In this document: positions 53,753-60,707 of the stretch, piece after piece
How positions within the stretch are numbered: position 1 is the first letter of the stretch
Layout: each line of letters begins with the position of its first letter
Assembly (NCBI GenBank): GCA_947168525.1
Contig: CAMVMG010000006.1
Location: 1 to 64,000, forward strand
Origin: an uncultured Bacteroidales bacterium
Lineage (GTDB): Bacteria; Bacteroidota; Bacteroidia; Bacteroidales; UBA932
DNA: 64,000 bases
Direction of reading: 5' to 3'
Program-made: the position numbers and the translations under genes
The notes under the pieces: model-generated
Databases searched by the model: none
The model's input: the letters and a program-made list of their open reading frames with translations, nothing else
Told to the model about the DNA's origin: nothing

Positions 53753-54727
53753 TTAGTTGGAAGCGGCGATAATCACCAGCGCGGCCAGGAAGCACAGGAA
53801 CATGGCATAGACGAACTTCATGGTTCCCTTGGGGGCCTCCCTGAACTCTCGCCAGATCAAGACGCCCCAGATCATGGCGATCAGCGGGGAGGCGTTGGAC
53901 AACGCGTAGGAGACCGCCTTGTTCACGGGCGCCTGGGCGCTCATGAAGCTGATCACCATACCGCTCATCCAGATAAAGCCGCCCAGCATGCCGATCAGGT
54001 GAGTCTTGGCGTCACCCTTGGTAAAATAATCCTTGATGGTGGTCTTGCCTTCCACCGAGTGGTTCATGGCCACCGGGCAGAGGAACAGGGTGCTCACCAA
54101 CACGGCTACGGCGAAGAAGAACACGCTCTGATATGGAGACAGGGTACCCACACCGCCGAAGGAAGGGGCTGTGCCCTTCACTACCAGGCCGAAGAAGAAG
54201 GCGAAGCCGATACCGGAGATGAGGGCGAAGATGATGCCCGCCTTGGGGCTCTTCTTTTTCTTGCCTGCCAGTTTGCTGTAGGATATACCGCACAGCACCA
54301 TGGCCAGTACAGCCAGCACGACACCGATCCAGAGCATGGCTTTGTTGCCGGTGAAACCGGAACTGAAGTAGTTGAAGATGATACCGCCAACCCAGCCCAG
54401 ACCGCCGCCGATGGGAAAACCCACGGACATGCCGGCCACGCCGATGGAAGCTGTCAGGAAAATATTGGCTGTATTCCAGATGAGACCGCCGAGGAGGGGC
54501 CATATCACACTCTGCCAGTTAAGATTCTCGAACAAGTGGCCACCATTGAAAAGCAGCAGGCCCAGCACGGCCGTGAGGAAGAAGCCGGCGATGTAGTCCC
54601 AGTAGAAGAGGAACGATTTCCATTCCTTCTTCTGGACCAGTTTCTGGGTGTTAGCCCAGGAGCCCCAGCAGATGCAGCAGTAGATGCAGCATACCATCGC
54701 CAGGGTGACGTTCGTTACAAGTACCAT
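53753..54727 (-). CDS. GRP/DMT-superfamily sugar permease
   Basis: A 324-residue, very hydrophobic protein with about ten transmembrane helices and almost no soluble loops except a KKKKSPKAG turn in the middle, the usual form of the drug/metabolite-transporter superfamily (two five-helix halves). The blocks WNTANIFLTASIGVAGMSVGFPIGGG-like and NKAVSYALSNASPLIAMIWGVLIWREF resemble glucose/ribose-porter and rhamnose-transporter type members. It should carry the free sugar across the inner membrane for the isomerase and kinase encoded just upstream (13 nt gap). The substrate is inferred from context only. Confidence 0.75.
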   Translation of the reverse strand: MVLVTNVTLAMVCCIYCCICWGSWANTQKLVQKKEWKSFLFYWDYIAGFFLTAVLGLLLFNGGHLFENLNWQSVIWPLLGGLIWNTANIFLTASIGVAGMSVGFPIGGGLGWVGGIIFNYFSSGFTGNKAMLWIGVVLAVLAMVLCGISYSKLAGKKKKSPKAGIIFALISGIGFAFFFGLVVKGTAPSFGGVGTLSPYQSVFFFAVAVLVSTLFLCPVAMNHSVEGKTTIKDYFTKGDAKTHLIGMLGGFIWMSGMVISFMSAQAPVNKAVSYALSNASPLIAMIWGVLIWREFREAPKGTMKFVYAMFLCFLAALVIIAASN

Positions 54728-54740
54728 GGTTCGCTAAAAA

Positions 54741-56171
54741 TTATTCGTGAACGTAAAGATCCCAGCCCAGGTAGTTCTCGATGGCGTCCTGCAGAATGCC
54801 GGCCACCTGCGTGCGGCATGCGGCCACGTGATGCTCGAAACCGTTGTGGCAGATATGTTTCATGAGTTTCTGGAGGTTCGGAACCTTGGTAACGGCGATG
54901 CAACCGTCCATTCCATAAGGATCGTTGGTGATTTCACCTTCGCCCACATAAGCCTTGATGCGGCCCAGGGTATCGTCGGTGGAGATGCGGAAGAAGGTGA
55001 AGTCGCCCTCGGAGACCTTGGCGCTCACGGCACCGAACGTCCTTACCTTGCCAAGGGTACGTCCGAGTACGCCCAGTGGAGCCAGCTTGAGGTCCTTGTT
55101 GCCGATGAATCCACAGGGGAAGTTGCCGCAGTGGGTGCAGACGCACTTTTCGCGGTCCTGTGCGAAGTTATTGTTCCAGTCCATGAGGGCGGCGGGTTCC
55201 ATGGAAGCCAGGGAGAGGGCATACATGGACACGGCTCCGGCGATATCGGTCTCGCAGGCGCTAGGGATAAGCTTGTCGGAGAGCATGGACATGGCCACGC
55301 AGGCAGCGCAGCCGTAGTTCATCTCCAAGGAGTCCCAGCACTGGATGGCCAGGGCGTCACAGGCGTTGGCGGAAGTCCAACGCTCTACTGCCACGGCAAA
55401 CTTGGTTACCAGCGGCATCTTCTCCTCATAGTTGGCGGGAACCTGGGCATATTCATGGATGCTCTTGCTCTTGGCCACATAGTCGGGATCGTCGTCGGCG
55501 ATCTTCTCGGCGGCGAAGATGAGTTCGGAGAGGTCGGCGGGAACTACGGTGATGCCGTACTTCTGCAGGAGCTTCTCGCTGGCGCGACAGGTGTTGAAGC
55601 CCAGCGGACGGGTGCCGATCTGGCCGATGCGGCAGTGGCGCAGGCCATTCACGACGCGGCAGACACCGGCGAACTTGATGATGTCGGCCTTCACCAGCGG
55701 GTCGTAGATGTCATAGGTATGGAGGGTGGTATCGGAGAACGGAATACCATACTGATACAGGTTGTTGCAGACAGAGATCTTGCCGCAGAAAGCGTCGCGG
55801 CGGTGGTCCAGGTCCACTTTGTCGTTGTAGTCGTCATAGGCCTGCACCAGGACGGGAACGTTCAGGTTGGCCTCGTTGATGGCGTTGATGATACCAATCT
55901 CGAAACCGAAGTTCGGGAGGGCGACGATGATACCGTCGATCTCTTCGCGGTGAGCCTTGAACTGGGCGGCCACCTTGAGGCCGTCTTCCCGGGTTTCGAT
56001 GGAGGAGCTTCCGGTAGGAGTGGCATCCTCGGGGAGGATCACATAGTCATAGCCGCATTCGTCCAGGACGCGGAGCAGTTCCTTGCGCACGTCGATGGCC
56101 AGGTCCGGATTAAAGTAGGCACGGGTGCCGATGATGACACCGAAACAGAGTTTTTTACCAGCTTTGTACAT
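54741..56171 (-). CDS. L-fucose/L-arabinose isomerase-family sugar isomerase
   Basis: A 476-residue cytosolic enzyme of the fucose/arabinose isomerase superfamily. It has the two-layer N-terminal domain (LCFGVIIGTRAYFNPDLA, GIIVALPNFGFEIGIINAI) and the active-site region with Glu283 in IQCWDSLEMNYGCA and the acidic pair Glu307/Asp309 in PSACETDIAGA, the expected manganese ligands. A Cys-rich CVCTHCGNFPC follows at 343-353. It is not closely like classical FucI (about 590 residues) or AraA (about 500), so the substrate is a different aldose. With the kinase and split transketolase beside it, a pentose-type aldose such as D-apiose or D-arabinose is the working idea. Confidence 0.75.
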   Translation of the reverse strand: MYKAGKKLCFGVIIGTRAYFNPDLAIDVRKELLRVLDECGYDYVILPEDATPTGSSSIETREDGLKVAAQFKAHREEIDGIIVALPNFGFEIGIINAINEANLNVPVLVQAYDDYNDKVDLDHRRDAFCGKISVCNNLYQYGIPFSDTTLHTYDIYDPLVKADIIKFAGVCRVVNGLRHCRIGQIGTRPLGFNTCRASEKLLQKYGITVVPADLSELIFAAEKIADDDPDYVAKSKSIHEYAQVPANYEEKMPLVTKFAVAVERWTSANACDALAIQCWDSLEMNYGCAACVAMSMLSDKLIPSACETDIAGAVSMYALSLASMEPAALMDWNNNFAQDREKCVCTHCGNFPCGFIGNKDLKLAPLGVLGRTLGKVRTFGAVSAKVSEGDFTFFRISTDDTLGRIKAYVGEGEITNDPYGMDGCIAVTKVPNLQKLMKHICHNGFEHHVAACRTQVAGILQDAIENYLGWDLYVHE

Positions 56172-56198
56172 AACAGTTATTCGTTTTATTGTTGTTGT

Positions 56199-57674
56199 TT
56201 ATTTGATTAGTTGCTTGACGGCTGCCTGCCAGCCTTCGTAGGCGGGGGCCACCTTGTCGTATGAACCGGGGACAACCGGTTTCTCGCCGTTCCAGACCTT
56301 GCCGGCTTCCTCAAAGGAACTCCAGCGGCCAAGGGCGAAGCCGTTCATCACAAAGGCGCCGAAGGCCGATGCATCCTCCACCTCGGAGCGCACCACGGGC
56401 ACCTGCAGGAGGTCGCTCTGGAACTGCATCAGGAAGCCGTTCCTGGTGGGACCGCCGTCGACGCGGATTTCCCGGAGGGCAATACCGGCCGTGTCGGTCA
56501 TGGCCTTCACCAGGTCGGCCACCTGATAGCCGATGCTCTCCAGGGCAGCACGGCACACATGCTCGCGCGAGGAGCCCAAGGTGAGGCCGCAGATCTGGGC
56601 CTTCACCTCCGGATGCCACCAGGGGGCGCCCAGACCGGCGAAAGCGGGGACGAAGTACACGCCGCCGTTGTCCTTCACGGACGTGGCCAGGCCCTCGATT
56701 TCACCTGCCCCGCCGATGAGGTGGAGTTTGTCCTTGAGCCAGGTAATGGTGGCGCCGGTGCAGTGGATGTTTCCTTCAAAGGCATAGAAGACTTTGCCCA
56801 GGGCGGCATATCCCACAGAGGTCACCAGGCCGTCGGGAGCGTCTGCAAACTTTTCGCCGATGTTCACCATCACGGAAGAACCGGTGCCGTAAGTGGCTTT
56901 ACCCAGACCCTCCGTGAAGCACATCTGGCCTGCCAGGGCACCGTGGCTGTCACCCAGCACGCCGGCAATCCGGACAGGCTTGTCAAAGAGACCTTCCATC
57001 GTGGTTTCGCCGAAGACGGCGTCGCAGGGCAAAGCCTGAGGCAGCATGGAGGCGGGGATGGTGAGCAGGCGGAGCATGTCGGCATCCCAGTCCAGCGTAT
57101 GGATGTTGAAAAGAAGGGTGCGGGATGCGTTGGTGTAATCCGTCGCATGCACCTTGCCTGAGGTAAGTTTCCAGATGAGCCAGCATTCTACCGTTCCCAT
57201 CAGGAGTTCTCCCCTTTCGGCTGCAGCACGGGCCCCGTCCACGTTGTCCAGGATCCACTTCACGCCGCTTCCGGAGAAATACGGGTCGATCAGGAGGCCT
57301 GTGCGCTCTTTCACCAGCGGACCGCAGCCCTGGGCCTTGAGGGCATCGCAGATGTCCTTGCCCCGCATGCACTGCCACACCACGGCGTTGCACACCGGTT
57401 TTCCGGTGAGGCGGTTCCAGACAATCACGGTCTCCCGCTGGTTGGTCAGGGCCAGGGAGCAGTCATCGGCCTGGCAGCCAGCTTTCTCCACCACGGAGCG
57501 GATCACGGCCACCGTGTGCGCGTAAAGCACTTCGGGATCGTGTTCCACCCAACCTTCGCGCGGGTAAATCTGGTCATGGGGCAATGCGGCGGAAACCACC
57601 AGCGTGCCGTCTTCCTTGAAAAGGAGGGCCTTGGTGCTCTGGGTGCTCTGATCGACGGAAATAATGTACGGCAT
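56199..57674 (-). CDS. FGGY-family carbohydrate kinase, glycerol-kinase-like
   Basis: A 491-residue kinase that is strikingly like glycerol kinase over its length: VDQSTQSTKALLF, LTNQRETVIVWNRLTGKP, WQCMRGKDICD, DPYFSGSGVKWILDNVDGAR, TDYTNASRTLLFNIHTLDWD and YFVPAFAGLGAPWW. Arg80, Glu81, Tyr132 and Asp242 match glycerol-contacting residues of E. coli GlpK, but the GDQQ loop is GDSH here (Ser243, His244), so the substrate is probably a related polyol or ketose. Context (isomerase upstream in the pathway, transketolase downstream) suggests a ketopentose such as D-apulose or ribulose. Genomic pipelines would be tempted to call it glpK; I would not. Confidence 0.8.
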   Translation of the reverse strand: MPYIISVDQSTQSTKALLFKEDGTLVVSAALPHDQIYPREGWVEHDPEVLYAHTVAVIRSVVEKAGCQADDCSLALTNQRETVIVWNRLTGKPVCNAVVWQCMRGKDICDALKAQGCGPLVKERTGLLIDPYFSGSGVKWILDNVDGARAAAERGELLMGTVECWLIWKLTSGKVHATDYTNASRTLLFNIHTLDWDADMLRLLTIPASMLPQALPCDAVFGETTMEGLFDKPVRIAGVLGDSHGALAGQMCFTEGLGKATYGTGSSVMVNIGEKFADAPDGLVTSVGYAALGKVFYAFEGNIHCTGATITWLKDKLHLIGGAGEIEGLATSVKDNGGVYFVPAFAGLGAPWWHPEVKAQICGLTLGSSREHVCRAALESIGYQVADLVKAMTDTAGIALREIRVDGGPTRNGFLMQFQSDLLQVPVVRSEVEDASAFGAFVMNGFALGRWSSFEEAGKVWNGEKPVVPGSYDKVAPAYEGWQAAVKQLIK

Positions 57675-57680
57675 GATGTC

Positions 57681-58640
57681 TTATTTTTGGGCTACAGCTT
57701 CAAATACACGGGTGGAATACCCTACGAAATCCAGGGCCTGCCTGACGATGCCGTCGGCATCCAGGCCATAGTAATGGAAGATTTCCGGAGAGGTGCCGTG
57801 GATGACGTCCTCGTCCGGGATGCCCAGGATACGCACCGGGACCGGGGCCTCGGAGAGGGCCTCCGTGACCAGGGCGCCCAGGCCGCCGAACCGGCTATGT
57901 TCTTCTACGGTGATGATGCGGCCCGTCTCCCGGGCGGCCTTGAGCACAGCCTCTTTGTCGAAGGGCTTGATCCAGGAGAGGTCCAGCACGCGGGCACAGA
58001 TGCCTTTCTCCTTCAACGCCTTTCCGGCCTGCAGGGCATGACAGACGGTTTCTCCCGCACCGATGATGGTGAGGTCGCTGCCGTCCATGAGCAGATTGGC
58101 CTTGCCGATCTCGAACGTAAAATCGTCGTTCTCATAGACATCCGGTACAGCGGCACGTCCTACCCGTACGTAACAGGGCTCCGGGAAATCCACCAGGAAC
58201 TTCACCAGTTTTTCCGTGGCACGGCCGTCCGGAGGGAGCACCACGTTCATGCCCGGGAAGGCGCGCAGCACGGCAATGTCGTGCAGGCTGTGGTGCGTGG
58301 CGCCCAGAGCACCGTAAGCCACACCGCCGCTTACGCCCAGGATGGTGACAGGATTGCGGCTGTAGGCCAGGTCCACTTTTACCTGTTCCAGGCTGCGGGC
58401 CACATAGAAGCAGGCCGGCCCGCAGCAGAACACTTTCTTGCCGCTGTGGGCCAGACCGGCGGAAATTCCCACCGCGTCCTGCTCGGCAATGCCGCATTCC
58501 ACGAACTGGCCTGGAAGTTCCTTGGCAAAGTCCCCGAGGGTGACAGAGCCGCGGGCATCCGTGGTAACGGCTACAATATCTTTATCCTCCCGCGCGAGTG
58601 CGAGGAGCGTGTCGGTAAAACTCTTTCTGCAGGCTATCAT
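57681..58640 (-). CDS. transketolase, C-terminal subunit
   Basis: A 319-residue protein carrying the pyrimidine-binding and C-terminal domains of transketolase: DIVAVTTDARGS, the cofactor-contacting VECGIAEQDAVGISAGLA (with the conserved Glu), YGALGATHHSLHDIAVLRAFPGM, and the C-terminal DLSWIKPFDKEAV domain. It works as a heterotetramer with the N-terminal subunit encoded just upstream; the ATG at 58640 overlaps the upstream stop as ATGA, so the two are translated together. Split transketolases of this size include both general enzymes and the apulose-4-phosphate transketolase AptB; only context favours the latter. Confidence 0.85.
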   Translation of the reverse strand: MIACRKSFTDTLLALAREDKDIVAVTTDARGSVTLGDFAKELPGQFVECGIAEQDAVGISAGLAHSGKKVFCCGPACFYVARSLEQVKVDLAYSRNPVTILGVSGGVAYGALGATHHSLHDIAVLRAFPGMNVVLPPDGRATEKLVKFLVDFPEPCYVRVGRAAVPDVYENDDFTFEIGKANLLMDGSDLTIIGAGETVCHALQAGKALKEKGICARVLDLSWIKPFDKEAVLKAARETGRIITVEEHSRFGGLGALVTEALSEAPVPVRILGIPDEDVIHGTSPEIFHYYGLDADGIVRQALDFVGYSTRVFEAVAQK

Positions 58641-59473
58641 AAGGCTTCCTCCCATTCTTTGATTCTGGCATCAATTTCTTCCAGTGCCTGGGCATACTGC
58701 TCGGGCGTAGGGACGCCGTGATGCCACTTGGCCACATTCTCCATAAAAGAGACCCCTTTCCCCTTTGTGGTATGGGAAACAATCAAGTGGGGCTTCTCCG
58801 CCCGGAAGTCTATTCCGTCCAGGGTGCGGACAATATCGTCCATGTCGTCGCCGTCCATCTCAACCACATCCCAACCGAAAGCGGTCCACTTGGCCACGAT
58901 ATCGTCAATGCCCATCACGTCTTCCGTATTGCCGCTGATCTGCAGGTGGTTCCGGTCGATGATGGCCACCAGGTTCCCCAGTTTGTACTGGCGTCCGGCC
59001 ATGGCGGCCTCGTAGATGGATCCCTCTCCCTGCTCGCCGTCGCCCATCAGCACAAAAGTGCGGTAGGCTTTCCCGTCCATCCTGGCAGCCAGGGCCATGC
59101 CCACGCCGATGGAAAGGCCGTGTCCCAGGGCACCGGAGTTGACCTCGATGCCGGGGACATTCACGGTAGGATGGCCTCCCAGCGGGGAGCCGAACTGCCC
59201 CAGCGTATCCAGGACAGCCTTGTCCAGGATACCTTTGGCCTCCAGGGTGACGAACAGAGCCTCTACGCAATGGCCTTTGCTCAGGATAAAGCGGTCCCGA
59301 TCCGGATTGTCCAGGTTATCTTTGTCCACATGAAGCGTATGAAAGTAAAGGGCCGTGAGCACATTCAGACACGACAAATCACCGCCCGTATGGCCGGCCT
59401 TTGCACTGCAAATGATTTCCATCAGTCTTCTTCTGCTCCGTTCGGAAGTCAGTTTAAGTTGTGATGTGTTCAT
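58637..59473 (-). CDS. transketolase, N-terminal (thiamine diphosphate-binding) subunit
   Basis: A 278-residue protein with the N-terminal transketolase domain: SAKAGHTGGDLSCLNVLTALYF, RFILSKGHCVEALF, SGALGHGLSIGVGMALAARM and the thiamine diphosphate/Mg motif GDGEQGEGSIYEAAM ending in IDRNHLQ. The final HHGVPTPEQY resembles the usual WHG-P segment. It lacks the C-terminal two thirds of a full-length transketolase, which the next gene supplies. First gene of the long minus-strand run; a near-consensus promoter with operator-like motifs sits 32-62 nt upstream. Confidence 0.87.
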   Translation of the reverse strand: MNTSQLKLTSERSRRRLMEIICSAKAGHTGGDLSCLNVLTALYFHTLHVDKDNLDNPDRDRFILSKGHCVEALFVTLEAKGILDKAVLDTLGQFGSPLGGHPTVNVPGIEVNSGALGHGLSIGVGMALAARMDGKAYRTFVLMGDGEQGEGSIYEAAMAGRQYKLGNLVAIIDRNHLQISGNTEDVMGIDDIVAKWTAFGWDVVEMDGDDMDDIVRTLDGIDFRAEKPHLIVSHTTKGKGVSFMENVAKWHHGVPTPEQYAQALEEIDARIKEWEEAL

Positions 59474-59504
59474 ATTTAAACTTTAGTGTTATACGTTTTC
59501 CCTG

Positions 59505-59535
59505 CAAATATAATCAATCGAAAATCAATAACAAA
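59505..59535 (-). promoter_or_regulatory. promoter of the transketolase/PUL3 operon
   Basis: On the minus strand TTTG (59532-59535) and TATATTTG (59505-59512) are separated by exactly 19 nt, a textbook Bacteroidota promoter. Transcription should start near 59500. Confidence 0.75.
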
Positions 59536-59572
59536 AGAAAACGAAAGTTTTTTACAAAAAAACGAAAATTTT
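59512..59572. promoter_or_regulatory. candidate DeoR operators at the operon promoter
   Basis: Three motifs with CG cores at 59519 (AATCAATCGAAAATCAA), 59542 (AAGAAAACGAAAGTTTT) and 59563 (AAAAAAACGAAAATTTT), spaced 23 and 21 nt. The first lies between the -33 and -7 boxes and the second abuts the -33, a layout suited to repression. Confidence 0.6.
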
Positions 59573-59660
59573 CAGCATAAAACCGGATAGAATGGCCTGT
59601 ACGACATCTTTCCTTTTCGAAAATACAGAAAGCACGATTTTTATTTTCAAGTATTTTCAG

Positions 59661-59668
59661 TATCTTTG
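59661..59668 (+). promoter_or_regulatory. -7 box for deoR-family gene
   Basis: TATCTTTG, 30 nt before the ATG. A TTTTCGAAAA palindrome (59614-59623) lies further upstream and may be part of autoregulation. Confidence 0.55.
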
Positions 59669-59698
59669 TATTTAGTATAATTAAAACTACCACGGGTT

Positions 59699-60457
59699 AT
59701 GGCACTCAATCAAAGAAGACAGGAAATCCTGAACCTCATTAGGGAAGACGGGCATGCCAAAGTGCAGAAACTCGCCCAAATCTTCAACGTATCGGAAGTG
59801 ACCATCCGCCAGGATCTGGAAACGCTGGAAAAGATGGGCTTCGTCCAGCGGGAATACGGCGGCGCCTTCCTCAAGGACGTTGGAAACTTCGCCACCACCG
59901 GTACCCTCATCAACGAGAACTTGATGGTGGAAGAGAAGAAGGAACTGGCCAGAAAGGCCGTCTCCCTGATCCAGGAGGGAGAAACCATCATCCTGGATTC
60001 CGGCTCAACCACCACGGAAGTGGCCAAACTCATGACCGGGTTCAAGTCCCTCACGGTCATCACCAACGCCCTCAACATCGCCTATATCCTGGGCGGCAAC
60101 CCGGGCATCAACCTCATCGTCTCCGGCGGTGAATTCAAGGCACCCACCCTCTCGCTCACGGGAGACATGGCAGCCGACACCTTCAAGGGCATCCATGTCA
60201 ACAAATGCTTTCTGGCAACGGCCGGCATCTCCCCGGACCTGCAGCTCACCTACCCTTCTCTGAGCGACCTTGTTGTGAAATCGGCCATGATCCGCGCCGC
60301 GGACAAAGTATACCTGGTGGCCGATTCTTCCAAGATCGGCATTTCCTCCTTCGCTTCGCTGGGGCGCCTTTCCCTGATCGATACACTCATCACGGACAGC
60401 AAGATCACCCCCGCCCAGAAAGAGGCCATCAAGGAGCTGAAAGTAGACATCCTTTAG
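59699..60457 (+). CDS. DeoR-family transcriptional repressor
   Basis: A 252-residue regulator. The N-terminal winged HTH occupies about residues 5-57 (RRQEILNLIREDGHAKVQ, recognition helix around VSEVTIRQDLETLEKMG), and the C-terminal DeoR effector domain has LDSGSTTTEVAKLM, TNALNIAYIL, SGGEFKAPTLSLTGDMA and ADSSKIGISSFA. The domain normally binds a phosphorylated sugar that relieves repression. It diverges from the transketolase operon, so a product of the kinase (a ketose phosphate) is the natural inducer candidate. Promoter and operator-like motifs between the two genes fit that scheme. Confidence 0.92.
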   Translation: MALNQRRQEILNLIREDGHAKVQKLAQIFNVSEVTIRQDLETLEKMGFVQREYGGAFLKDVGNFATTGTLINENLMVEEKKELARKAVSLIQEGETIILDSGSTTTEVAKLMTGFKSLTVITNALNIAYILGGNPGINLIVSGGEFKAPTLSLTGDMAADTFKGIHVNKCFLATAGISPDLQLTYPSLSDLVVKSAMIRAADKVYLVADSSKIGISSFASLGRLSLIDTLITDSKITPAQKEAIKELKVDIL

Positions 60458-60483
60458 AAACCCATGACAAACCGTTTTAATGC

Positions 60484-60517
60484 AAGACCCGCTGCGAATC
60501 TCTTCGAAGCGGGTCTT
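60484..60517. terminator. terminator hairpin after deoR
   Basis: Perfect 10-bp stem AAGACCCGCT / AGCGGGTCTT with a 14-nt loop, 27 nt after the deoR stop. A short TTT follows on the plus strand. Confidence 0.65.
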
Positions 60518-60582
60518 TAACCATTATTAACTATTAACCAATATAAGGTGATTTCTTTCGTTCTCCTCCATCTTACCGCCTG

Positions 60583-60629
60583 CAAATATAAGAAAACGAA
60601 ATTAAACAACAAAAGAAATCGAAACTTTT
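60583..60629 (-). promoter_or_regulatory. second copy of the operon promoter/operator region
   Basis: Minus-strand TTTG (60610-60613) and TATATTTG (60583-60590), 19 nt apart, with CGAAA motifs at cores 60597 and 60620 (23 nt apart). The same arrangement, spacing and much of the same sequence as 59505-59551, but pointing toward the 3' end of deoR. Confidence 0.6.
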
Positions 60630-60694
60630 AACAAAAAAAAAATATTCTACGCAAAAATGACCGCCATCTTCCGGCATTAATCTTCAATTTGAAG

Positions 60695-60702
60695 TATCTT
60701 TG
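60695..60702 (+). promoter_or_regulatory. -7 box for the CocE/S15 hydrolase
   Basis: TATCTTTG ends five bases before the ATG at 60708, implying a leaderless or nearly leaderless mRNA. No clear -33. Confidence 0.45.
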
Positions 60703-60707
60703 CAGAT

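Noticed and set aside
56199..57674. Calling the FGGY kinase glycerol kinase (glpK)
   Set aside because: No glycerol facilitator or glycerol-3-phosphate dehydrogenase is nearby, and the substrate loop differs at the residue after the catalytic Asp.
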